Source: Neomegalonema sp. (GTDB lineage Bacteria; Pseudomonadota; Alphaproteobacteria; Rhodobacterales; Rhodobacteraceae). Taken from it: a stretch of DNA of 64,000 nt. Both the position numbers and the translations under genes were made by a program. The DNA is taken from NCBI GenBank assembly GCA_022760435.1, contig JALEFY010000037.1, forward strand, positions 1 to 64,000, given 5' to 3'. Under the pieces are notes generated by a model. It did not search any database. It was not told the DNA's origin and worked only from the letters and a program-made list of their open reading frames with translations. This document shows, piece after piece, positions 9,605-19,300 of the stretch (position 1 is its first letter; every line of letters begins with the position of its first letter).

Positions 9605-11264
9605 GATCTCGCTCTCCGCTCTCCTGCCGCTGAGCGCCCGGCACGTGATAGCGGAAATGGTGACACCCGATCACCACGTCATCACCGGGCGCGAAAGCCT
9701 GCGTGCGGCTCTCTTGCACCGGAGTAAGGCCGTCTTTGGTCAGCTTTGCGATGCGCTGCTTGCGCTCCGAGCGCAGATAAAGCGTGCCATCGCTCTCGAC
9801 CGAGAGCCAGATCTCCGCCCCGGAGAGCGACCACTCCGCCAGTCCCTGACGCTCCGGCGCGCCGAAATCATCGGTTTTGCGCGCATAGACCCCACCGCAA
9901 TGGTTGAGCCAGTCGAGGGAAAGCTCCTCGCGACTCTCGGAGCGGAAGGGGATGATCCGCTGCACCGGCGCCCGGCCGATCTCGAGATGACCAAAGGGCT
10001 TGAGCGCTTGCAGCCGATGCTTCCAGCGTGCCTTGCCACTCTCGCCCAGATTGGGCATCGGCGGTTGGCGCAGTTCCTGCCCGCCGCCGATCCGCACCGG
10101 CTCGGGCGAGGCGAGCAGGCCCGCCTCGGCATGATTGGCCCGGTTGTACAGCCGCACCTTGCCCCCCGGCCCGCTGGCAACGGCAAAGGCACTCTCATCG
10201 AGCGGCCCGATGGCCAGGCGCCCATCGGTGGTAAAATCGACCCACCATTCGCGCACCGCCCGAAAGCTGCCCGCATCGGGCATGATCAGCCCCTCAAAGG
10301 TCAGATGCGGTGCCTCCGGAGCGCGGCGGACCAAGGCCGAATGGCTCTCGTCACCGCGCCAACGGCAGATGAAGGCCGCACGCCCAGAGGGACCGCGCAC
10401 CGCAAATTCCGGCGTATCGGCTGAGGGCTGATGATCCACCGTATACTGGCGCGACAGCGTCAGTTCGGTTTCCCCCTGCGCCCCCAGCCTGGCCTCATAA
10501 GCCTCAAAACGCGGCGGATCTTCCTGCCCGACCCGGCCAAAGAAGAAGACATGATTGTCCGGAAGCAGCCCCGGTTGACAAACCGCCGGCGCATAGCGCA
10601 GGGCCGATGAGAAGACGAGCCCGGTCTGACCACGATAGAACGCCGCCGGCATCCCGGCCTCCCCACCGATCCGCGGCTCGCTCCATTCCCCGGTCGCGCT
10701 TTCATCGCGCCCGGCCAGGGCAATCTCGAACCGGCCGATTTGCAGATCCGACGGCTCGGGCAGGAACACGCCGAAACCGAACTGGACCCGCAGATCGGTT
10801 CCTTGCGGCATTCTGGGGTCGCGCAGATATTTGATCCGGGGGCGGCGCTGGCCATAGCGCCCGATCTGCTCGCTGAAATAGGCGCGCAAATTCGCCTCGG
10901 TCGCATCGAGATTGGCCCCGGCATCAGGGGTGTGGATCGCGATATGGGTGAAGGGAATGGCGCGGCAGGCCGCATCGGCGACATCTCCGTCGAGATGCTC
11001 GAACCGGGTGTTGTGATAGCGCTCGAGCAGATCGCGCAAACCGCGAAACCGGAAGCTGCGCGCCTCCTCATCCTTGCGCACCAACCGCCGGATCAGCGCC
11101 GCGAGCGCCGAGAGCCCGCGCCCGGTGATCGTGCGCTGCTCGCCATTCCAGACGATGCTGGCATCATAAGCGCTGTCAAAGGCGCCGGTCGCGATATTGA
11201 CCAGCACGCGCTTGCGCAGATCGCGAGCGCCGAGCTGCCGGACAAACGAGCCGATCCGCGGCAT
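9597..11264 (-). CDS. Soluble protein of unknown function, possible FHA-like C-terminal beta domain (component D)
   Basis: The product is 555 residues with no signal peptide or membrane helix. The sequence reads as a series of beta-rich segments. The last 90 residues have short alternating strands and a GDDVVIG turn faintly recalling forkhead-associated (FHA) domains, but I cannot see the canonical GR / SxxH residues, so that is only a suggestion. A strong AGGAGG ribosome site precedes the ATG. The stop overlaps the start region of the PBP gene by 8 bp, so translation is probably coupled. Being cytoplasmic and next to a SEDS/PBP pair, it could be a regulator or adaptor, but the sequence does not show this directly. 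Confidence 0.8.
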   Translation of the reverse strand: MPRIGSFVRQLGARDLRKRVLVNIATGAFDSAYDASIVWNGEQRTITGRGLSALAALIRRLVRKDEEARSFRFRGLRDLLERYHNTRFEHLDGDVADAACRAIPFTHIAIHTPDAGANLDATEANLRAYFSEQIGRYGQRRPRIKYLRDPRMPQGTDLRVQFGFGVFLPEPSDLQIGRFEIALAGRDESATGEWSEPRIGGEAGMPAAFYRGQTGLVFSSALRYAPAVCQPGLLPDNHVFFFGRVGQEDPPRFEAYEARLGAQGETELTLSRQYTVDHQPSADTPEFAVRGPSGRAAFICRWRGDESHSALVRRAPEAPHLTFEGLIMPDAGSFRAVREWWVDFTTDGRLAIGPLDESAFAVASGPGGKVRLYNRANHAEAGLLASPEPVRIGGGQELRQPPMPNLGESGKARWKHRLQALKPFGHLEIGRAPVQRIIPFRSESREELSLDWLNHCGGVYARKTDDFGAPERQGLAEWSLSGAEIWLSVESDGTLYLRSERKQRIAKLTKDGLTPVQESRTQAFAPGDDVVIGCHHFRYHVPGAQRQESGERDHD

Positions 11265-11345
11265 TGGCTCCTCCTGCGGGGCATTCCCCCGTCCTTGATT
11301 GTTTCATGAATGACGCCGGAGAACCGGCACAACCATCGGGCCCGG

Positions 11346-12545
11346 TCAGACCCCTCGCCATTTGGCCCGGCTATAGGTGATGACCTTGGAGCGCGACGAG
11401 GTCTTCTTCACGTCATCGAGATAGCCAAAGCTGTCGCAATCGATCACGAATTTATCGACCCCGCCGGCAGCATTGGCGACAATGGTCCGCTTGACCGGCG
11501 CCAGATCGCGCAAGCCCTCGGAGCTGTCATCCCACACATCTGCCTCACTGGAGATGATCGGGCTGAGCAAGCGCACCTGATCGACCTTCACATCCACGGC
11601 CCGGAAGAGCTGACGCAGCGCCGCCGCCGCCAGCACGACCCCGGTGCGCATATCGCGCCAGGCACCATGGGTCGGATAATAGGCGACCAGCAGCGCCTCG
11701 CAGCGCAGCAACTGATGCGGCCAGGTCTCCTCGATCATGTCCGCCTCGACCCCGCTGCTCCCTTGCATCTTGAGCGCGCGCAGTTCGGCAAGCTTCTTCA
11801 AGGTATCATCGAGCCCGGTTTCGCGGTTGAAGTCATCGAAATCCGGATCCCCGCGCAAGCCCTGGGCCGTGCTGCGGATCAAGCGCCCGGCTTCGGCGAT
11901 CATCTCCCAGGGCGCGTCTTCGGGGCTGAGCTGGGCTCCGGTGCGCATGCGCTCGATATCGCGATCCTTCTCCGCCATTTGCCGTTGCATGTCGCCGAAT
12001 TTGGAGGCGAGCTTTTGCAGATAGGCGATGATGCCGTCAGCGGTATCGGCCTTCACATTGAACTGCTCGCGGAACATGACGAAGACCCGGTCAGCCTCAT
12101 GCACCCGGGCCAGATCCTCCCCGGAAAGCTGCGCCGGGGAGGGCGCGTTCGGTGCCAGAACGGTGCGCGGAGCCGCTGGCGGGGTCGGCAGCGGATCGCG
12201 GCGACGGCGCCCGCCACCGCGCAACCAGCCGCCGATCAGCGCACCGAGCAAGGCCGCAACAGCAACAACGATCACGCCGGTATCGATCTGGTCGAGATAG
12301 GGCTGAGCATAACGCATCGCCTCATCCCAGGCGGAACCGGCGGTCTGGGTCATCACATCCCAATCGCGCGCCGCCCGCTCGGCAGCATCGGCACCAGATT
12401 GCGCCCAGGCGCTGCTTTCAAAGCCGACAAGCAAGACCACCGGCGCCAGATGCGCCGCACAGAGCAACCGCCTGGACCATTTACGCAAACGCGTATCCAT
12501 TGCGGCTTGATTGCTCTTGAAAGCCCCCATTCTCTTCGCGCGCAT
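11346..12545 (-). CDS. Signal-peptide-bearing membrane protein of unknown function (component E)
   Basis: About 399 residues. The N-terminus has an Arg-rich n-region, a hydrophobic core and an SSAWAQ cleavage-like site. After about 55 residues comes a second hydrophobic helix (TGVIVVAVAALLGALIG) followed by an RRRRD stop-transfer-like cluster. The mature protein would thus have a short periplasmic segment, one membrane helix and a cytoplasmic domain of about 280 residues, with helical and mixed parts and no recognised family. The start is uncertain: ATG 12545 has GGAG seven bases upstream, while ATG 12530 and ATG 12500 also leave a complete signal peptide. It lies 81 bp upstream of the 555-residue gene in the same operon. 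Confidence 0.72.
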   Translation of the reverse strand: MRAKRMGAFKSNQAAMDTRLRKWSRRLLCAAHLAPVVLLVGFESSAWAQSGADAAERAARDWDVMTQTAGSAWDEAMRYAQPYLDQIDTGVIVVAVAALLGALIGGWLRGGGRRRRDPLPTPPAAPRTVLAPNAPSPAQLSGEDLARVHEADRVFVMFREQFNVKADTADGIIAYLQKLASKFGDMQRQMAEKDRDIERMRTGAQLSPEDAPWEMIAEAGRLIRSTAQGLRGDPDFDDFNRETGLDDTLKKLAELRALKMQGSSGVEADMIEETWPHQLLRCEALLVAYYPTHGAWRDMRTGVVLAAAALRQLFRAVDVKVDQVRLLSPIISSEADVWDDSSEGLRDLAPVKRTIVANAAGGVDKFVIDCDSFGYLDDVKKTSSRSKVITYSRAKWRGV

Positions 12546-12700
12546 CCCGACTCCACCATTTCGCCCACCACCATTGCGCCCTCTGTGTTGCGCTGCGCCC
12601 TCGCTGTCAAGCAAACGCACCAACAACACACCCGAGCCAAAGCCAGCCTTCCTGCCCCGCGCAAGCTTTCGTGGCCCGGCCTGATCAGGCTGTGCGAGCG

Positions 12701-15700
12701 TCAGGCAACATGGCTGCGCTCGCTGCGCGTGCGATCCTCGCGCGCCTGCGCTTCGAGCCGGTCCGGGGCCACGGATCCAGGGAGCTTCGGCGGTGCATGC
12801 TCCTGCGTCACGTCAAACTGCGCACGATGAAGGGCGGCGGGATGGCCGAAACGTGATCCATCGACCTGAAAGGTGCTGCGGCCGATGCGCAGCTCGACCC
12901 TGCCATCCGCATGGCGCACCAATTCCGGCGCCGTCTCATGCCCGGCGAGATTGAGATCACGCGGGTCGGCCGCAATACCCGTTGGCGCGACCATGGCGCG
13001 GGCCCACTCATTCTCCTGCAAATCGCGAATGGTCAGCGCCGGGGGGACCTCGACGAGGCGCATATAGCCGCCATAGCTGTGCAGGGCCGGGAACTGTGCC
13101 TCGGGCACCAGTTGCTGGAAGCGCTCGCGCCCGTCAAAGTCGATCTCGGAGACCAGAAGCGCGTAATGGGCGGGTGCCAGGGCCTGCTCATCCCAGCCCG
13201 CCGCGGTATCGCCGGCACGGCTGATTGCCCCGAGCGTCACCGCTCCCTTGAGCTCGGTCTCCGATCCTGGCTGGTCCGAGGCAAAATCCAGGGCGATGCC
13301 GCCGGCGGCGAGCGTCTTGCTCAAATTCTCATAGACCAGCGGCCAGAGCGATGCACGCCCCGAGACGATCAGGAAATCCGCTTCCTGATGGCGCGCTTGC
13401 CCGGCGCCGCGGTCAAAGAGGTAATGCAGCGCATCGTGACAAAGGAAATGCATCAGATCCTGCATGGCCGGACGGTTGACCGCGGCTTTCGACATCTCAA
13501 GCCAGATCGCCTCGCCATCGCGCACCAGACGCAAGCCCTTGCCAAGGCGCACATCACCCTTGCGCATCGCGCCGCCTTCGCGCTCGCAGACCGGCCATTT
13601 CGCCGCCTGCCCGCCAAGCGCGCCGACTTGCACCCGGAAGATCTCGTCCTCCGGCCAGTGATAGCGCTTGTTCTGACTGGCGGCACGACAACGCCGGGTC
13701 AGATCGATCTTGGCCGCCGCGATCGCCCGAGCCAGATGACGCTTGGCGGTCAGATGACGCTCACCTTGCGCCTTTTCGGTCAATGCATACTGGTATTGCG
13801 CCCGCGCATTCTCATCGAGCGCGGCCAAGGCAGCATCGATGATGAAATAGAGCACCAGATCAATGCTCTCGCCGCCCAGCTCCGCCCCCGAGCGCGCAAT
13901 GCTGCGGGCCTTGCCGACACGTCCGCCCAGCCCCGGCGCGGTTCGGTCCGCCTCGACCAGCGACAGATCAAGCGTGCCCCCGCCCAGATCGAAGACCACC
14001 GCGCGCACCTGCTGCTTGTCACCGTCTGGCAGGCGGTTGAGGTAATAGGTGGCGACGGCATCGGACTCGGCGACCAAGGTCAGATCCGCCGCGTTATTGG
14101 CATCGAGCCCAAGCCGGGTGCACAAGGCCCCGGCAGCGCGGCGCAGGCTCGCCTTTTGCTCGGCACCAAACCGCACCGGATGGGTCAGCACAAGGCGCGG
14201 ATAGGCGGCATCGGCCATATCGCCGGACCAGGGCAGGTAGAAATCGGCGATCTCATGGAGCAGATCGGAAACCGCCTGCTCGACATTGATCCGCCGCGTC
14301 ACCCCCGGATCGCTTTCCACGCTCCAGACATCGGTGCCCAGCTCCAGGCTGCTGGCGCGATGACCAAGCTGCATCTTCAACCCGGAGACAACCGCCGCCG
14401 GATTGCCTCGGCCCAGAGGCGGCACGGCAAGGGCGTAATGCCGGTTCATGCCCCGCGCCGCCTGACGCGGATCGACCGCCATCGCCGCATCGGGGACATG
14501 CGCCCACAGGCTTTGCGGTACATCCTCGGCGCGCCAATTGTCTTGCGGATCGAACGACACCATCGACGAAATGAAATACTCGCCCGCCTCGCAAGCCGCC
14601 GGATCGAATTGCGCCAGCACCGAGCCCAAACGCGCCAGATGCGGGGCGCCGCGTGCATCGGTCAGGGTCGCGGCGAGGCAGCTCGTGCCCAGATCAATCG
14701 CCAAAGAGCGCCGCTCGCGCCGCTCGGTGATCCGGAACTTGCGCTCGAAAACCGCAACGCCCTCAACCGGCTTTCTGGCCTGGATCGTCACCCGGATATC
14801 GCACCCCGCTGCCGGATCAATGCGCCCGTCATAGCCCTTGGCATAGGGCGCGATGCTTTGCGGCGCGCGCACCCAGAGCCGCGCATGGCGCTGCCCGGGC
14901 CTGAAGATCAGGCTCGTCGATACCGGCGAGCGCGGGTTCGCGCTCTGGTCATGCTCGATCGTCACGAGCGGGGTGCCTTGCGGGGGAACCGGCTGGCCTT
15001 TCGTGCTGATGACCTCGACTTGCGCATCGACCCGGATCTCGTCATTCGCCTCCAGCTTGCCATCGAGCAGAAAATCAAGCTCGAGCACCTGGCTGCGCAC
15101 CGGCACGCCGCCGCGATCCTTGCCCATATCCTCAAGGGTCGCGCCGCTCAGCGGCTTGTGCACCATCGCGCCGGGCCGCAGCTCATCGGGCAGATCGACC
15201 CGGTTCATGCTGGCGCCCGGCACCCCGAGCGGCTCGATGATCAGCCGGGTCGCCCCCAATACCGGCTCGATCGCACATGGGATCGAGATCGGCGCCCCGA
15301 GGCGGCGGCGCTTGCCCCCGTCCTGGACCAGCAGTTCGAGCCGCAGATTGAAGCCGCGCCGGTGATCGGCCTCACGCAGCAGGGCTTCGCCCGTGAGCAG
15401 GCGGATCGAGCGCTCGGCAAGCAATGTGCGCCCGGGCGCGGGGATCAGGCGCAGGCGCGGATTATGCTGGCCGTTCTCATCCAGGATCTGCAACAATCGG
15501 TCCCCGCCGCTCGCTTCCTCGAGGCTGAGCGCATCGGTCATGGCCCGCTGCGGATCGCCGATCCGGTCCAGCGTCGCCACCATCTCGACATCGGTCGCCT
15601 TGCTGAGCGCCGAGAGCTGCTCGCCCAACACGCTGACCGAGCCCAGATCGATCGGCGCACCGGCATTGCGCGGATAGCTTTGCAAGATGAGCCGGTCGAC

Positions 15701-16243
15701 GCCCCAGTCTTCCTTCAGACTGCGATAGGTCTCATCGAGATGATCGCCCACTTGCGGCTCGAAGCTGAGCTTGATCTGCTCATCGCGCAGCACGGACCGG
15801 GAAATGGCGAAGGTGACCTGATGCCGCGAGACCATCCCGGCATGGGCGCCGCCCTCAGGTTGCAGCGCGAAGATCGCGCGCATGGTCAAGAGTTCGGGAT
15901 CATCCTGGCGGCCTTCGGCCTCGACCGGGCCGATGATGTCGAGCCCTTCGGGAGAGAAATAGAGCGCCACCCCGCCGCCGCCTTGCACCGTCCCCAGCGT
16001 GTCGAGCGGGTTGAGATCGCCAAAACCAACCAGCGGCATGCCGTGACGCGGCACCACCCCGCGCGCGCCGCTCATCCCCTCGGCCTCGAAGGAAACACGA
16101 AAACCACTGACTTGCAGATCAACATCCGCGGGCTTGATCGTGCACAGCTTGATGCGCCCCTGCCCGCCCGCCTCCACCGGCTCTTCGATGAAGAACTCCC
16201 GGGGCAGGTTATCGAACTGGCGCGGCGTATCGGGGTCGATCAT
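12701..16243 (-). CDS. Hsp70/actin-fold ATPase with about 510-residue N-terminal extension (component F)
   Basis: The product is 1180 residues. The C-terminal two thirds carry the ATPase signature set of the Hsp70/actin superfamily: phosphate-1 IDLGTSCLA (516-524), phosphate-2 FDLGGGTLDL (751-760), and an adenosine-type motif IVSGRASLWPLV around 959-970. Such proteins bind and hydrolyse ATP and act as chaperones or as filament-forming scaffolds (MreB, FtsA). The first 510 residues look like repeated beta domains and were not recognised; no DnaK-type substrate lid with an EEVD-like end is seen. The ATG at 16243 follows an AGGA ribosome site. The neighbours are envelope genes, so a cytoskeletal or assembly role is more likely than heat-shock folding. 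Distant kinship to the SrfB virulence-factor family was considered but cannot be checked here. Confidence 0.85.
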   Translation of the reverse strand: MIDPDTPRQFDNLPREFFIEEPVEAGGQGRIKLCTIKPADVDLQVSGFRVSFEAEGMSGARGVVPRHGMPLVGFGDLNPLDTLGTVQGGGGVALYFSPEGLDIIGPVEAEGRQDDPELLTMRAIFALQPEGGAHAGMVSRHQVTFAISRSVLRDEQIKLSFEPQVGDHLDETYRSLKEDWGVDRLILQSYPRNAGAPIDLGSVSVLGEQLSALSKATDVEMVATLDRIGDPQRAMTDALSLEEASGGDRLLQILDENGQHNPRLRLIPAPGRTLLAERSIRLLTGEALLREADHRRGFNLRLELLVQDGGKRRRLGAPISIPCAIEPVLGATRLIIEPLGVPGASMNRVDLPDELRPGAMVHKPLSGATLEDMGKDRGGVPVRSQVLELDFLLDGKLEANDEIRVDAQVEVISTKGQPVPPQGTPLVTIEHDQSANPRSPVSTSLIFRPGQRHARLWVRAPQSIAPYAKGYDGRIDPAAGCDIRVTIQARKPVEGVAVFERKFRITERRERRSLAIDLGTSCLAATLTDARGAPHLARLGSVLAQFDPAACEAGEYFISSMVSFDPQDNWRAEDVPQSLWAHVPDAAMAVDPRQAARGMNRHYALAVPPLGRGNPAAVVSGLKMQLGHRASSLELGTDVWSVESDPGVTRRINVEQAVSDLLHEIADFYLPWSGDMADAAYPRLVLTHPVRFGAEQKASLRRAAGALCTRLGLDANNAADLTLVAESDAVATYYLNRLPDGDKQQVRAVVFDLGGGTLDLSLVEADRTAPGLGGRVGKARSIARSGAELGGESIDLVLYFIIDAALAALDENARAQYQYALTEKAQGERHLTAKRHLARAIAAAKIDLTRRCRAASQNKRYHWPEDEIFRVQVGALGGQAAKWPVCEREGGAMRKGDVRLGKGLRLVRDGEAIWLEMSKAAVNRPAMQDLMHFLCHDALHYLFDRGAGQARHQEADFLIVSGRASLWPLVYENLSKTLAAGGIALDFASDQPGSETELKGAVTLGAISRAGDTAAGWDEQALAPAHYALLVSEIDFDGRERFQQLVPEAQFPALHSYGGYMRLVEVPPALTIRDLQENEWARAMVAPTGIAADPRDLNLAGHETAPELVRHADGRVELRIGRSTFQVDGSRFGHPAALHRAQFDVTQEHAPPKLPGSVAPDRLEAQAREDRTRSERSHVA

Positions 16244-16346
16244 GGGGGATCCTGTCAGGCTTTCCGTTCTGGAGCGATATCTGGCACATAACGCATCATG
16301 GCGCACGGCTCTTGCGCTGCATTGCGCCGCTTTGGGTCAGGTCATC

Positions 16347-19300
16347 TCATTTTTCATCGGCAGTCGCATCCCGGTCAGTGTTGGATGCGGAGGCTGTTTC
16401 CTCATCAAGATCTGCGCCAGCTTCGGCCTCGAATGACGGCAGGTCCTGCTCGGCCAAAGCCTTCAGATCGATATCGGCAAAATCAGGATCGAGCGCGCTT
16501 TCGAAATCATCGGAGAAGAAGATCGAGTCGTCGCTGCTCTCACCGCTGATCGCGGCCATCTGCTCGGAGACCTGATCGTCGAAGGACTTCTCCTGCGGGG
16601 CCGGATCGCTCGGAGCAGAAGGCGGCGGCGGTGTTTCCTCGGCCACCAGACCGGCATCGCCGATTGCGAAATCGGTGTCGTCACCCTGATAGGCGGCGGC
16701 GGCGCGGCGGGCACCCTCGCCCACCGCCCCCGATTGGGCGCGGCGGATATTGTCGATGAGGCTGGCAGTGCGTGCCTGGGCAGCCATGGCGCCGGGAGAA
16801 GGGGCCGTGCGCGGTGCCCGAAAGGCCGCGTCTCCAGCGGCGGCATTGACCCGTGATTGACGCAACAGGCCCGGCGCCGATGCGCTGAGGGCTGGCTCGG
16901 AACGCGGACGCGCCATCTCGGCCGGGATCGTTGGTGCGAGCTTGTCCGAGCCGCGATAGGGAGAAGGACGCGGCGCGGGGGCGGCTTCCTGCTCCTCGGC
17001 GCTCTCCAGCGGATCACGGCGGCGGGCAGGCGCGGCGGGTGCGGCTTCCTGCTCCTCGGCGCTCTCCAGCGGATCGCGGCGACGGGCAGGCGCGGCGGGT
17101 GCGGCTTCCCGCTCCTCGGCACTCTCCAGCGGATCACGGCGGCGCGCAGGCGCGGCGGGTGCGGCTTCCTGCTCCTGGGCACTCTCCAGCGGATCGCGGC
17201 GGCGGGCAGTGGCGGCAGGGGCGGCTTCCTGCTCTTCGGCGCTCTCCACCGGATCACGGCGGCGGGCAGGCGCGGCGGGTGCGGCTTCCTGCTCCTGGGC
17301 GCTCTCCAGCGGATCACGGCGACGGGCAGGCGCGGCGGGTGCGGCTTCCTGCTCCTGGGCGCTCTCCAGCGGATCACGGCGGCGGGCAGGCGCAGCGGGT
17401 GCGGCTTCCTGCTCCTCGGCGCTCTCCAGCGGATCGCGGCGACGGGCAGGCGCGGCAGGCTCAGGCTGTACGGCAGCGAAGAGAGCCTCATCTTCCAGAT
17501 CAACCGAATAAGCCAGTTCCGGCTCAACCGACGCAACCGGCGCCGCTTCAGGCTCTTGTGCTCCCGCCTCTACCCCTTCTCGCGTAAACCGCTCTTCCTC
17601 GCCTTCATCGGCGAGCGCGTATTCGGGCAGGATTTCGCGCACCGGCTCCTGAGCTTCCTGCCAGTCGCGATCGGTCTGCTCGCGCTCGGCCGGCGACACC
17701 GCGCCCCCGGTTTGCGCCGCTGGCAAGGACGCTTCTGCCAGAATGCCCGGCGCGGCGCGATCGGAGGCGCGGGAGCGCTCATATTCGATCGACTCATGGT
17801 CGATCGTCTTTTGGTCGATGGACTCACCCGCGACCGCCGCCTCATCGCCAGACTGAACCGCCACAGCGAGCAAGGAGCGGTATTCCTGTTCGATCTCCGG
17901 CCATTGCGCTGGCGGCGCGGTCAGGCGCAGCCCGATCCGCTCGGCCTTGCGCGCATTGACCCCAGTCTCGGCCTTGAGCGCCTCGATCCCGGCGGCGACA
18001 TCGCGCCAGACCCGGCGGGCGGCCATCCATGGCGTGAGCTGGGACAGGCTGTCGATATCGCGATCCACCGCCTGCACCATGCTCTTCGCCAGCCCGGCGC
18101 CTTCACCCTCCAGCGCCTGACGGGCCCGCTTGAGCTCGTTCTCGATCCGCTCCTCATAGGCTTTTTGCGCGCTTTTTGCCGGAACGCTGCGCCATTGCGG
18201 GACGGCCAAGGGCTTGTCGGCGGGCAGGAAGACGTGCCGCATCGCCCGCAATTGCGCCACCACCTGCATCCGCTCCATCCGGCCGCTTTGCGGATCAACG
18301 CTGATCGCACGGCCCATCCAACCATAGATCTGATCGAGATGCGCGCGATCCTTGCCGAAGGCGCGCAGGCTGGACAGCGCCTCGGCGCGCGCCACGCGGG
18401 TACGCAGCTTGTTGAAAGCGGACGCAATTTCCGGATCAGCGGCATAGGGTTTGAGGATCTCTTCCTCATCGGCGAGTCCATGCGCTAATTCTTGTCCATG
18501 CGCTAATTCTTGGGCGAGCGGATCCCCGCCCTCCGAACCGCGCCCCGCAGCCTCCCACAGCGTGTTGAACGATGCCGGGGGCGGCAGCTCAGCATTGCGG
18601 AAGCTCTCCGAGAGCAAGGCGAGATCCTTGCGCAAGGCAGTACGCGCTGCCGTAATCTGCCGCGCTTCGTTGAGCGCATCGCCCAATGTCTTCAGCTTTT
18701 CGAGATCGATCTTTGCGGGGATGGGCTCGGCGATCTGCGTCTGTGCGTCATCCTCACGGCTGTCATCGACCGCTGCCGATGGATCCATGCGCGATGCATT
18801 GGCCAGCTCCTGAGCCCGGCGGCGGCGCAGCTCGTCATTGATGATGGCCGCCGCTCGCCGGTTGGCCTCATCGGTGGCCAGATCAATCGCTGCGCTCAGC
18901 GAGTCCGTAGGCCGAGCCTCCTGCCCCAGCATGCCCCGCTCGCCTGCGGTGACCTCTTCGGGCAACGCCTTCACCGACAATCCGGACCGACGCAACTTCT
19001 CGAGATCGGCGCGCTCGCGGAAGATCATCCAGATCACCCATTGCTCGCCATGCGCGCGATCCTCGACCCAGTCTGCTGTTTCCGGCCCGTAGGAAGCCTG
19101 GATGAGCGAAGGCAGCACGTCGTCGCGCGTCACACCGAGCCCGAGGCTCTGCGCACCGGCATGCAGCACCGCCTCGGCCAGCGCCGGATCGGCGAGCAAG
19201 GCATGCACGATGGTGCCAAAACGCCCGAAGAATTTGAAACTGTCGAACGGCACCCCGAGCACTGCCAACGCATTCGCGACCGCGGAGGGTGCTTTCGAAA

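Noticed and set aside
12911-16291. Long plus-strand open frame opposite the Hsp70-like gene
   Set aside because: It is a shadow frame caused by high GC codon bias; the minus-strand frame carries the ATPase motifs and a proper start.
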